A stretch of 64,000 nt of DNA from CAZYSK01 sp964649415 (GTDB lineage Bacteria; Chloroflexota; Anaerolineae; B4-G1). The DNA is taken from assembly GCA_964649415.1 (NCBI GenBank), contig CAZYSK010000020.1, positions 17,977 through 81,976 on the forward strand. The letters are read 5' to 3'. Under the pieces are notes generated by a model. The model was not told the DNA's origin and did not search any database. It saw only the letters and a list, made by a program, of their open reading frames with translations. How positions within the stretch are numbered: position 1 is the first letter of the stretch; each line of letters begins with the position of its first letter. Made by a program: the position numbers and the translations under genes. Shown here one piece after another: positions 1 to 7,527 of the stretch.

Positions 1-1830
1 ATCGTGCGGGGGCACGTGCTGACGATACGTAGCAAGCTGTATATCCTGGCGGCCCGGGCACTGGGGCTGGGCCCGGCGCAGATCCTGAGCCGCCACGTAT
101 TGCCCAATCTGTTGGCCACACTGCTGGCGCTGGCGGCGCTGGAAATGGGGGCGGTGCTGCTTTTGCTGGGTGAACTGGGCTTCGTGCACATCTTCGTCGG
201 CGGCGGGGGCGTGTACGTCGACGATGGGGTGCAGCTCGGTCACGCAGTCCACTACTTCGACGTGCCCGACTGGGGAGCGATGTTGGGGACCTCCTGGGGC
301 TACTTCCGTTCCATGCCCTGGCTGCCCATGGCCCCGGCCTTGGCCTTCTTCGTTAGCGTCTTGGGCTTCAATCTCTTTGGCTACGGCCTGCAGCGGTTCA
401 TCGAGCGAGGCCGGTTTCACCCCAGCGGCTGGTCGCTGGTTCGCTTCTTCGTGATCATCGCCCTGCTCCTGTTTGGCGCTCGTGCGCTCCTGGCGAGCAC
501 GGGCGTCGAGGCCCAGTTTGCTGACACGGCGCGCCAGTTCGACGTGGAGCGAGCCTGGAGAGACGCTGTGTACCTGACGCAGCCGGAGTTGGAGGGGCGG
601 CCCACCGGCCCGGGCGGGGGCTTTCAGGCTGCGGGCTACATTGCGTACCAGTACGAGCAGGCTGGGTTGACGCCCCTGACCGGGGGCACCTACTACCAGT
701 CGTACGTGGCCCACTGTGGGCGCATCACCGTCAAGCCGAGACTGGAGGCGTTGGGGGCAGATGGGCGCGCGAGTGTGCAGATCGAGGACGGCGTCTCCCT
801 GGACCCTGCCGTGCCCTTCGATGCCGAGGGCGTCAGGGAGGAAGAGTTGCTGGTGATGGGGAACTTGCCGGGCGCTGTGGCGCTCAAGCAGGTTGTCCTG
901 CTGCTGAACCCGGATGAGGAGTTGCGCGAGCCGTGGAACTACCGCGTGCCTGCTGATGCGGCCGTGCTGCGGCTGGTGCCGGACGATGAACTGAAGCGTG
1001 ACGAATTGACGCCTCCCCTCCCTCCCCATCGTGAATACGCGCTGCGCTCCTATCCTAACCTCCTCATCGGGGAGACGGCGTGCCGGCGGTTGTTGGCCCA
1101 GGCGGGGTTGGACCTGGACGAGCTCCGTGCAGCACTTGACGCCGGGGAGCGGATCAAGTTGGAGTCCGGTCTGCGGGTCCGCGTGGACGCGGGGTTGGTG
1201 TACGACGAAGTCTCGGCGGCCAACGTCGTCGGCTACTTCCCCGCCGCGGATCGGACGACCGAGGGAGATCGCATCCTGGTCGCCGCGCCCTATACCGGAC
1301 CCCACCGAACCGGAGGCGTGGTCTATCCAGGAGCGGATGACAACGCCAGTGGTGTGGCGGTTATGCTGGAGGTAGCCCGCCTGTGGCGTGACCTCGGGTT
1401 CCAACCGAAGCGGACTGTGGTCTTCGCCGCCCTGGACAATGGGGGAGGCGGCTATTTCGTCAACCATCCCCCTATTCCCATCGGTTCATCAGATACCTGG
1501 ACAACGGTGGTCCTTGAGGGGTTGGGGGCAGGGGAGCCACGGCTGGCCCGAATGGAGGCGGGATCGGGCCTGGCCCGCGCCTTCGACCAGAGTGCCCGGC
1601 GCTGCGGCGTGCGCACGCAGGAACTGGACGCGTGGCGGTTCTTCTTCGTCAGCGGGTCTGGGGCATCTTTCGGCAGCTTGGATCGGTCGTACTCTGGACT
1701 GGCGATCTCCCGACCGGGTGACGATCTCTCCGGCACACCTGGCGACACGCTGGATCACGTGAGCGCAGAATTGCTGGGGGACGCTGGGTGCACGGTGGCT
1801 CACTATCTGATGGTGTTGAGCGCTCGCTAG
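1..1830 (+). CDS. ABC transporter permease fused to a degenerate M28-type peptidase domain (5' truncated)
   Basis: The frame is open through the left window edge, so the N-terminus is missing. Residues 1-135 carry the C-terminal part of a DppC/OppC-type permease: an EAA-like loop (ARALGLG then HVLPN) followed by membrane segments. Another membrane helix near residues 145-165 leads to an outside domain (about 190-608) that resembles M28 zinc aminopeptidases, with a GADDNASGVAVMLE block and a final DTLDHVS block. Key metal positions look lost: the usual histidine of the AHxD block is YTGPH here, and the catalytic Glu-Glu block reads ALDNGGGG. The domain therefore probably binds rather than cleaves. 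The permease suggests peptide or oligosaccharide transport. Fusion and fold are seen in the sequence; loss of activity is inferred. Confidence 0.75.
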   Translation: MVRGHVLTIRSKLYILAARALGLGPAQILSRHVLPNLLATLLALAALEMGAVLLLLGELGFVHIFVGGGGVYVDDGVQLGHAVHYFDVPDWGAMLGTSWGYFRSMPWLPMAPALAFFVSVLGFNLFGYGLQRFIERGRFHPSGWSLVRFFVIIALLLFGARALLASTGVEAQFADTARQFDVERAWRDAVYLTQPELEGRPTGPGGGFQAAGYIAYQYEQAGLTPLTGGTYYQSYVAHCGRITVKPRLEALGADGRASVQIEDGVSLDPAVPFDAEGVREEELLVMGNLPGAVALKQVVLLLNPDEELREPWNYRVPADAAVLRLVPDDELKRDELTPPLPPHREYALRSYPNLLIGETACRRLLAQAGLDLDELRAALDAGERIKLESGLRVRVDAGLVYDEVSAANVVGYFPAADRTTEGDRILVAAPYTGPHRTGGVVYPGADDNASGVAVMLEVARLWRDLGFQPKRTVVFAALDNGGGGYFVNHPPIPIGSSDTWTTVVLEGLGAGEPRLARMEAGSGLARAFDQSARRCGVRTQELDAWRFFFVSGSGASFGSLDRSYSGLAISRPGDDLSGTPGDTLDHVSAELLGDAGCTVAHYLMVLSAR

Positions 1831-1911
1831 GCTGGGTGGGTTGGTAGGGTGGTAGGTTGGTAGGGTGGTAGGTTGGTAGACTGGTAAATTGGTAAGCTGG
1901 TAGTTGGTAGA
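1831..1911. repeat. ttggtag minisatellite
   Basis: Imperfect tandem units of ggttggtag/gactggtaaatt fill the gap after the stop codon. The same 8-11 bp unit recurs at 4370-4460, 34034-34078, 41615-41688 and 43381-43455, always between genes. Confidence 0.8.
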
Positions 1912-1958
1912 CGGGGCGTGCGGCCAGATCGGCTTCCGCACACAGCGTGTTGAATATC

Positions 1959-1987
1959 TGGACAAAGGCTATGGCCTGTGTTAGAAT
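1959..1987 (+). promoter_or_regulatory. Sigma70-type promoter, probably leaderless
   Basis: TGGACA at 1959-1964, a 17-bp spacer and TAGAAT at 1982-1987. The expected transcription start falls at about 1993-1997, on or just before the ATG at 1997. No Shine-Dalgarno sequence can fit, so the mRNA is probably leaderless. Confidence 0.6.
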
Positions 1988-1996
1988 CGCCTCGCT

Positions 1997-4369
1997 ATGT
2001 GCAGGAGACCTGTCTGTTCCCCGGATGTACAATCAACGTCCGTTTTGTCTGCAAACCCTGCCCTGTTATTCATCTTGGCGGTCTACCTGTTTCTGGCCCT
2101 GACCTATGGTGTGTTGACGCCCGTCTTCGAGGGGCCGGACGAGATTGGCCACGTGCTCTACGTCAAGCATCTCCTCGAGGGTCGTGGAATTCCGGTACAG
2201 AGCCGCGAATACGCCATCGCCTATGGCTTCGGACAGGAGGGGTCTCAGGCACCGCTCTACTATGCGCTTAATGCGGCGCTGGTGGGCCTGGTTGGGGGTG
2301 GGCGCAGTGCACTGGCCGAACTGGAGGGGGTCCCGCCGTTCAACCCTTTCTCCACCTGCGGCCAGCCGCAGGCCGAGCACAACGTGGCCCGCTACCGGCA
2401 TGACCCCCATCAGGAGGCATTTCCGTACCAGGGCGCGGCGCGCGCGGTCCACGTGATGCGGCTTCTGTCGGCTTTGCTGGGGGCATTGACCGTTGTCGCC
2501 GTCTACGCAGCGGCTCGCCTGGCATTCCCTGGCTCAGAGGAAGCCGCCCCACTGGCAGCGACGTTGGTGGCCTTCAATCCGCAGTTCGCCTTCATGGGCG
2601 GCGTGGTCAACAACGACAACCTGGTGAACTGCCTCACGGCGGTGGCGGTGGCCCTGACACTGCAAGCCTATGCGCGCGGATTCACGTGGCGGCGCACGCT
2701 GCTGCTGGGCCTGGTGTGTGGATTGGCCCCGTTGGCCAAGCTGGGCGGTCTGATGGCCGCGGTCTTCGCCGGTATGGGGTTGCTGGCCTCGGTGTGGATC
2801 AATCGCGGCGGGCAGGCACAGGACCTGCCCCTACGGACACAGACGTCGCGGATGTGGGCATCCGGCGTCAAGAGCGCTTTGGTGCACCTGTGTTTGCTCG
2901 CCGGGGTATTCCTCGTCGTGGCTGGCTGGTGGTTTGTGCGCAACTGGCTGCTCTACGGCGATCTGACGGGGGTCGACATGCTGCGCTCTATCTACGGCGG
3001 GCGCGATGGCTGGCCTTCGCACCTGGTCGTGCCGGAGATCCTGGCTACATTCCGCTCCTATTGGTCGGCGTTTGCCTGTGAGTTGAGCTTCCCTGCCCCG
3101 GTCCACTGGGCGCTGGGGCTGCTGCTGGCGTTGGGCGTGGTAGGGTGGGCGAGGGGATGGCGAAGCACGCCTCTCAGGAGCAGGTGGATGGCGGGTTTGC
3201 TGTTCCTTTGGTTGGGTCTGGTGATCGTCTCCTGGGTGCGCTGGAATCAGGTCACCTATGCCCCCCTGGGCCGTCTCTTCTTCCAGGCGAACGCGGCCAT
3301 CGCGGCCCTGCTGGGCTACGGGCTGGCGCGGCTCACGTCTCGGCCCCGTTGGACGCTGGTCGGCGTGGGCGTCGGGCTTTCGGGGTTGGCGCTGGCGGGC
3401 GCGTTTCTAATCGTCCGTCCGGCCTTCGCGCTGCCGGAGCGATACCCGGCCTCCACAGGTAGGGCGTTGCCCGCGTCGGCGCAGGCATTGCCGGACACGC
3501 ACTTCGGCGAGCAAATCAGCGTGCTGGGCTACGAGGTCTCCCCGCGGTCTTTGGAGCCAGGTGAGACCGTGGAGGTGACCTTGTTCCTGCAGGCCACTCG
3601 CCCCATGACCGAGGACTACGTGCTGGCCCTGCAATTGCTCTCGCCGGTCCCCGGCGACGATGCCGCGTTGATCAACTTCAATACAATTCCCGGCGACGGC
3701 ACCTATCCCTCATACGCCTGGCGGCCCGACGAGGTGATCGTGGATCGGTACCGGCTGCGGCTTCCCGAGGCTGTGGAGCTAGCGCGGTCCTGGCAGGTCA
3801 CAGCGATATTCTACGGCCATTCCGATGGCGCCTTTTCGGACAGCCGACGCCTCCCGGTCACGATGGATGGGCAGACGGGCAGCGAGATGCTGGGCCTGGG
3901 ACTGGTTCGGGTGGGGGCCTCGGAGTCGCCGGAGGTGCCTGTGGCGGCTCGCCTGGAATCCGGGCCGCTCTTCGGCGACGCCCGGGTCGATGGTGGACAG
4001 GGCGTCGGCCTGGCGACGTCCGAGGGAGCCGTTCGACTGGAGGGCGTGAGCCTGAACCTTGAGGGGAATCGCGTGCGGGTGCGGGCCTGGTGGCGGGCAG
4101 AGGCTGGCCTGGCCAAGGACTACACGACGTTCGTGCATCTATATGACACGGGAGGCAACGTCCTGGCGGCGGGCGATGCCCCCCCCTTGGGCGGGGCCTT
4201 CCCGTCCTCTCTGTGGGAGCCGGGCGATCTGATCGTCGATGAATACGTCTTGCCCTGGGAGGAACAGGGCACGCGTGTGGGCCTGGGCTGGTACGATCCG
4301 CTCACGGGCGTGCGATTGCCCATCTCGGGCGCCGGATCCGAGACGGTTGCTCTATTCTCGCTTCCGTAG
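1997..4369 (+). CDS. GT-C type membrane glycosyltransferase (PMT/DUF2142-like)
   Basis: A 790-aa polytopic protein. The first membrane helix is followed by the acidic loop PDEIGH, the spot where GT-C enzymes (PMT/ArnT type) carry their catalytic Asp and a nearby His. About ten further hydrophobic segments lie before residue 490. The last 300 residues form two soluble beta-sandwich-like modules, each ending in an H-Y/F-D-G type core (FVHLYDTGGN). It likely moves a sugar from a polyprenyl-phosphate carrier to an envelope acceptor on the outer face; donor and acceptor cannot be read from sequence. The closest relative in the window is 18666-21428, which shares the PDEIGH loop and module order. 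The ATG at 1997 is favoured because the promoter lies directly upstream. Confidence 0.75.
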   Translation: MCRRPVCSPDVQSTSVLSANPALLFILAVYLFLALTYGVLTPVFEGPDEIGHVLYVKHLLEGRGIPVQSREYAIAYGFGQEGSQAPLYYALNAALVGLVGGGRSALAELEGVPPFNPFSTCGQPQAEHNVARYRHDPHQEAFPYQGAARAVHVMRLLSALLGALTVVAVYAAARLAFPGSEEAAPLAATLVAFNPQFAFMGGVVNNDNLVNCLTAVAVALTLQAYARGFTWRRTLLLGLVCGLAPLAKLGGLMAAVFAGMGLLASVWINRGGQAQDLPLRTQTSRMWASGVKSALVHLCLLAGVFLVVAGWWFVRNWLLYGDLTGVDMLRSIYGGRDGWPSHLVVPEILATFRSYWSAFACELSFPAPVHWALGLLLALGVVGWARGWRSTPLRSRWMAGLLFLWLGLVIVSWVRWNQVTYAPLGRLFFQANAAIAALLGYGLARLTSRPRWTLVGVGVGLSGLALAGAFLIVRPAFALPERYPASTGRALPASAQALPDTHFGEQISVLGYEVSPRSLEPGETVEVTLFLQATRPMTEDYVLALQLLSPVPGDDAALINFNTIPGDGTYPSYAWRPDEVIVDRYRLRLPEAVELARSWQVTAIFYGHSDGAFSDSRRLPVTMDGQTGSEMLGLGLVRVGASESPEVPVAARLESGPLFGDARVDGGQGVGLATSEGAVRLEGVSLNLEGNRVRVRAWWRAEAGLAKDYTTFVHLYDTGGNVLAAGDAPPLGGAFPSSLWEPGDLIVDEYVLPWEEQGTRVGLGWYDPLTGVRLPISGAGSETVALFSLP

Positions 4370-4460
4370 GTGCGTGGGAGTTGGTAGGTTGGGAGGATGG
4401 TGGATCGGCGGGTCGGTGGATTGGTAGACTGGTAAATTGGTAGGTTGGGAGATTGGTCGT
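4370..4460. repeat. ttggtag minisatellite
   Basis: Degenerate ttggtag(g/a) units between two glycosyltransferase genes, followed at 4470-4605 by pieces of two dispersed palindromes (gcggacgcagacatcc and gccgaccgcagacggtcgg). Confidence 0.75.
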
Positions 4461-4605
4461 GGGGATGCAGGGTCAACAGACGCGGACGCAGACATCCGGC
4501 GTGCTTCAGTGATCGGCGTTGCAGATGGGCCAGAACAAGCGATTTGGCGGATACAGCGCTATTGGACGCAGCCGACCGCAGACGGTCGGGACCAATGTCC
4601 GCCGT

Positions 4606-7527
4606 ATGGCGGCGTCCGATAGCAAGAGACGCGGTTACCTGACGTCCCGGTGGGCCAGAGCCCTTTGCGTGTGTCTGCTCCTGGTCTTCTTCGGGCAGCT
4701 TGCGTTTGGGGCCAGGCATCTCTCCCTGACAGCCGATGAACCGGCTCACATCACGCGTGGATACGCTTACCTGACCTCAGACGATTTCTGGATGCTGCCG
4801 ATCCTGGGCCATCCTCCCCTGGTCGAGGGATGGGCCGCGTTGCCATTGCTCCTGGATCCCGATCACCCCTGTCCTGCGGACGTGCCCCACTGGCGGGAGA
4901 GCACGGCCCTGTACATTCAGAGCTTGCTCCCTTACCTGGGCGGGGTGGAGCAGATTGAGGTCCTGACCCGGGTCCCTGTGATGTTGCTTGCCACGCTGCT
5001 GATGGCGTTGACGTTCCGCTGGGCCTCTGAGTTGGCGGGTGGTTGGGCGGGTGTATGCGCTGCCGCTCTCATGGCGTGGGATCCGACGATGATCGCGCAC
5101 GCACAGCTAGATACGACGGATCTCGGCGTCACCCTGTTTTCCTTCGCCTGCGCCTACGCGTTCTGGAGGATGGCGCGGACGGATTGGAACAATCCGCGTT
5201 CTACGACGGGCTGGCTCGTGGCCACAGGTGTTCTGACCGGTATGGCGCTGACTGCCAAGCATACCGGGATGATCGCGCTGCTCTTGATGGGTCTACTTGT
5301 GGTCTGGGGATGGTTGTGGACGGTGGCGGGGGGCGTTGATCGTGCGTCCGCGGATGTCATGCCGGCAAAGATGCAGCGGATGCAGACATCCGGGCTGTCC
5401 ATTGACCGTGCGTCCGTAGGGGCCGCGGGTCGTCGCCCTGGGCGTAGCATCTGGCGACGTCTCATCTCAGAGGCGTGGCGCTGGGGCAAGCGGGGGATCG
5501 TGATCCTCCTGCTTAGCGTGCTGGTTGTATGGGCTGTCTACCGCTTCGAGACCGAGCGAATACCGGGGTTCCCGTGGATCATCCCCTTCCCGTCCCACAT
5601 CCAGTCGTTGCGCGCGCTGTTCGAGAGCAAGGACCGGATTGCGTTCTTGCGGGGCCACCTGAGGGAGGGTGGGTGGTGGTGGTACACCCCCTACGTCTTC
5701 CTCATCAAGACGCCGCTGCCGTTCCTCGCGGCGATCCTCCTCAGTGTGTGGAAGGGGCTACGCAGATTACTCCGGTGGAGGGAGGGCGGATCTCGAACGT
5801 CGCGGATGCAAGTTTCCGACCTCAGATGGAAGGCCGGGCTGCGAGATGTCGCGCCATTACCCTTAGAAAGGCGCCGTTCTGACGGCGCGCCATCACCCCT
5901 AGAAAGGCGCCGTTCTGACGGCGCGCCATCACCCTTGGAAAGGCGCCGTTCTGACGGCGCGCCATCATCCTTAGAAAGGCGCCGTTGTATGTCTGATGTG
6001 CCGCTGTGGCTGTTTCCCGTGCTGTATTGGGGTATCACTATGGCGGCGGGTATGCACATCGGCTACCGGCACCTTCTACCCACGTTTCCCTTCGTCTACG
6101 TCCTCGTCGGGCGAGGGCTCGGAGCGAAACGGACGCAGCGGACTATACGTCCGGGCCAGGGCGCAGAAACCGCCCCCCTGCCGCGAACCGCAGGCTACGG
6201 GCGGATTGTTCCAATCCGGCGGCTGGGGCGATGGGTGACCGTGGCGCTCGCGGCCTGGTACGTCGTGGGCACGTGGCTCGTGTACCCGTACACCGTGGCC
6301 TATTTCAATGAACTGGTTGGTGGCCCGGCCAACGGCTATACGCACGTTGTGGACTCTAACCTGGATTGGGGGCATGGCTTCAAGGCACTGGCGGACGCCA
6401 TGCGGCGGGAGGGAATCCCCGAGGTGCACCTGAGCTACTGGACGTGGGTCGATCCGGCCAGCTATGGTGTGCCGCATACGCCTCTTCCGCCTGCGCCGCA
6501 GACTGAAGAGGGGAGTTTTCCCTCCTACGCCCCGCCGCCCGGTGTGTACGCGATCAGCGCTACGACGTTGCAGGGCATCCTGTTGCACGACACCGATCTG
6601 TACGAGTGGTTTCGACACCAACAGCCCATTGCCCAGCCGGGCTATGGATTGATGGTATACCGGGTGGAAGAGAGAGAGCCAGCCCCCACGTGGGTGGGGC
6701 AGTGCGCGACGCCGGCTCCTCCCCTGCCACCATCGGAGATCGAGCGCGGTTTTGGCGGCCAGGTTCAGCGCGTCGCTTACTTTGACTGCACACAGTCCTG
6801 GCTCTACCCGGATGGGGGCAGGTCGGCAGGCTGGTATGTCTTCCACGAGGAGTCGCTGGGTCAGGCGGGCGAGTGGATTGACTCTTGCTTGTGTGACGCC
6901 CGCCTGAGCTATGCCCACACTCAGCCCGGCACGCTGCCGGCCTATCGCATACACGAATGGGACCCGTCCGCGATGTCCGCGTTCTCTAGCTTTGTCTCCT
7001 CGGGCATGCGTGTTCCCCATGACGGGGCCGCTGTCGGCGACAAGCCAGTTTCCGATGGGCAGGCGGAATACAGTCTCTCCGCACCGGTCTCGTTCGATGG
7101 TCCCCTGACGCTACGGGGCTATCGGGTGGTGCAGGATGGCGCGCCATCGGAATGGCGCCTTTGTAGGGGTGATGGCGCGCCATCAGAGGAGTGCACGTTT
7201 GAGCTACAGACGTGGTGGGAGGTGAACAGTCCTACCTCGCGCCTCTTCTCACTTATGGGCCACGCGCTTGACCAGGCGGGAAACGTGGTGGGCGTCGCCG
7301 ATGGCCTGGGTGTACCCCTCACCGAAATGCGCGCCGGGGACTGGATCGTCCAGCGGCATCGTTTCACGCTTGAGGACTGTGGGGGCGCAGTCGTCGCGCT
7401 CGACGATCTGTGCTTCCAGACGGGCGGCTACTGGCTGGACACGATGGAGCGCTGGCCGGTCCTCGTGGACGGGACCCCGGTGGGGGATCGGGTGCTTCTG
7501 ACCGACGTGGGAGTATCGCAACGGTGA
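4606..7527 (+). CDS. Glycosyltransferase family 39-like membrane protein
   Basis: A 973-aa GT-C protein from ATG 4606. Upstream in-frame starts (4519 TTG, 4525 ATG) exist, but the extra residues are encoded by dispersed repeat sequence, and 4606 gives the same lead-in length before the first helix as the next paralogue. The first outside loop has TADEPAH, the expected catalytic Asp/Glu plus His. A conserved block YFNELVGGP...DSNLDWG marks this Chloroflexota subfamily. The C-terminus is a beta-sandwich with the paired motifs WWEV and VADGLGVP. An array of 12-residue units (core RRRSDGAPSP) interrupts a cytoplasmic or periplasmic loop at 5848-5988, and two related copies lie at 7135-7188. The next gene starts inside its stop codon (GTGA overlap). 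Sugar specificity is unknown. Confidence 0.75.
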   Translation: MAASDSKRRGYLTSRWARALCVCLLLVFFGQLAFGARHLSLTADEPAHITRGYAYLTSDDFWMLPILGHPPLVEGWAALPLLLDPDHPCPADVPHWRESTALYIQSLLPYLGGVEQIEVLTRVPVMLLATLLMALTFRWASELAGGWAGVCAAALMAWDPTMIAHAQLDTTDLGVTLFSFACAYAFWRMARTDWNNPRSTTGWLVATGVLTGMALTAKHTGMIALLLMGLLVVWGWLWTVAGGVDRASADVMPAKMQRMQTSGLSIDRASVGAAGRRPGRSIWRRLISEAWRWGKRGIVILLLSVLVVWAVYRFETERIPGFPWIIPFPSHIQSLRALFESKDRIAFLRGHLREGGWWWYTPYVFLIKTPLPFLAAILLSVWKGLRRLLRWREGGSRTSRMQVSDLRWKAGLRDVAPLPLERRRSDGAPSPLERRRSDGAPSPLERRRSDGAPSSLERRRCMSDVPLWLFPVLYWGITMAAGMHIGYRHLLPTFPFVYVLVGRGLGAKRTQRTIRPGQGAETAPLPRTAGYGRIVPIRRLGRWVTVALAAWYVVGTWLVYPYTVAYFNELVGGPANGYTHVVDSNLDWGHGFKALADAMRREGIPEVHLSYWTWVDPASYGVPHTPLPPAPQTEEGSFPSYAPPPGVYAISATTLQGILLHDTDLYEWFRHQQPIAQPGYGLMVYRVEEREPAPTWVGQCATPAPPLPPSEIERGFGGQVQRVAYFDCTQSWLYPDGGRSAGWYVFHEESLGQAGEWIDSCLCDARLSYAHTQPGTLPAYRIHEWDPSAMSAFSSFVSSGMRVPHDGAAVGDKPVSDGQAEYSLSAPVSFDGPLTLRGYRVVQDGAPSEWRLCRGDGAPSEECTFELQTWWEVNSPTSRLFSLMGHALDQAGNVVGVADGLGVPLTEMRAGDWIVQRHRFTLEDCGGAVVALDDLCFQTGGYWLDTMERWPVLVDGTPVGDRVLLTDVGVSQR
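5848..5988. repeat. In-frame array of 36-bp palindromic units inside a glycosyltransferase gene
   Basis: Three full and two partial copies of a 36-bp unit (core ggcgccgttctgacggcgcgcc) encode a 12-residue peptide repeat. The unit is a multiple of three, so copy changes keep the frame. Related units occur at 7135-7188, 15415-15462, 16694-16786 and, between genes, at 30588-30716. Confidence 0.85.
7135..7188. repeat. Two copies of the ggcgcc palindrome inside the same gene
   Basis: gatggcgcgccatc occurs twice around ggaatggcgcctttgtagg, in frame within the C-terminal beta-sandwich of the glycosyltransferase. It encodes two DGAPSE peptides. Confidence 0.75.
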
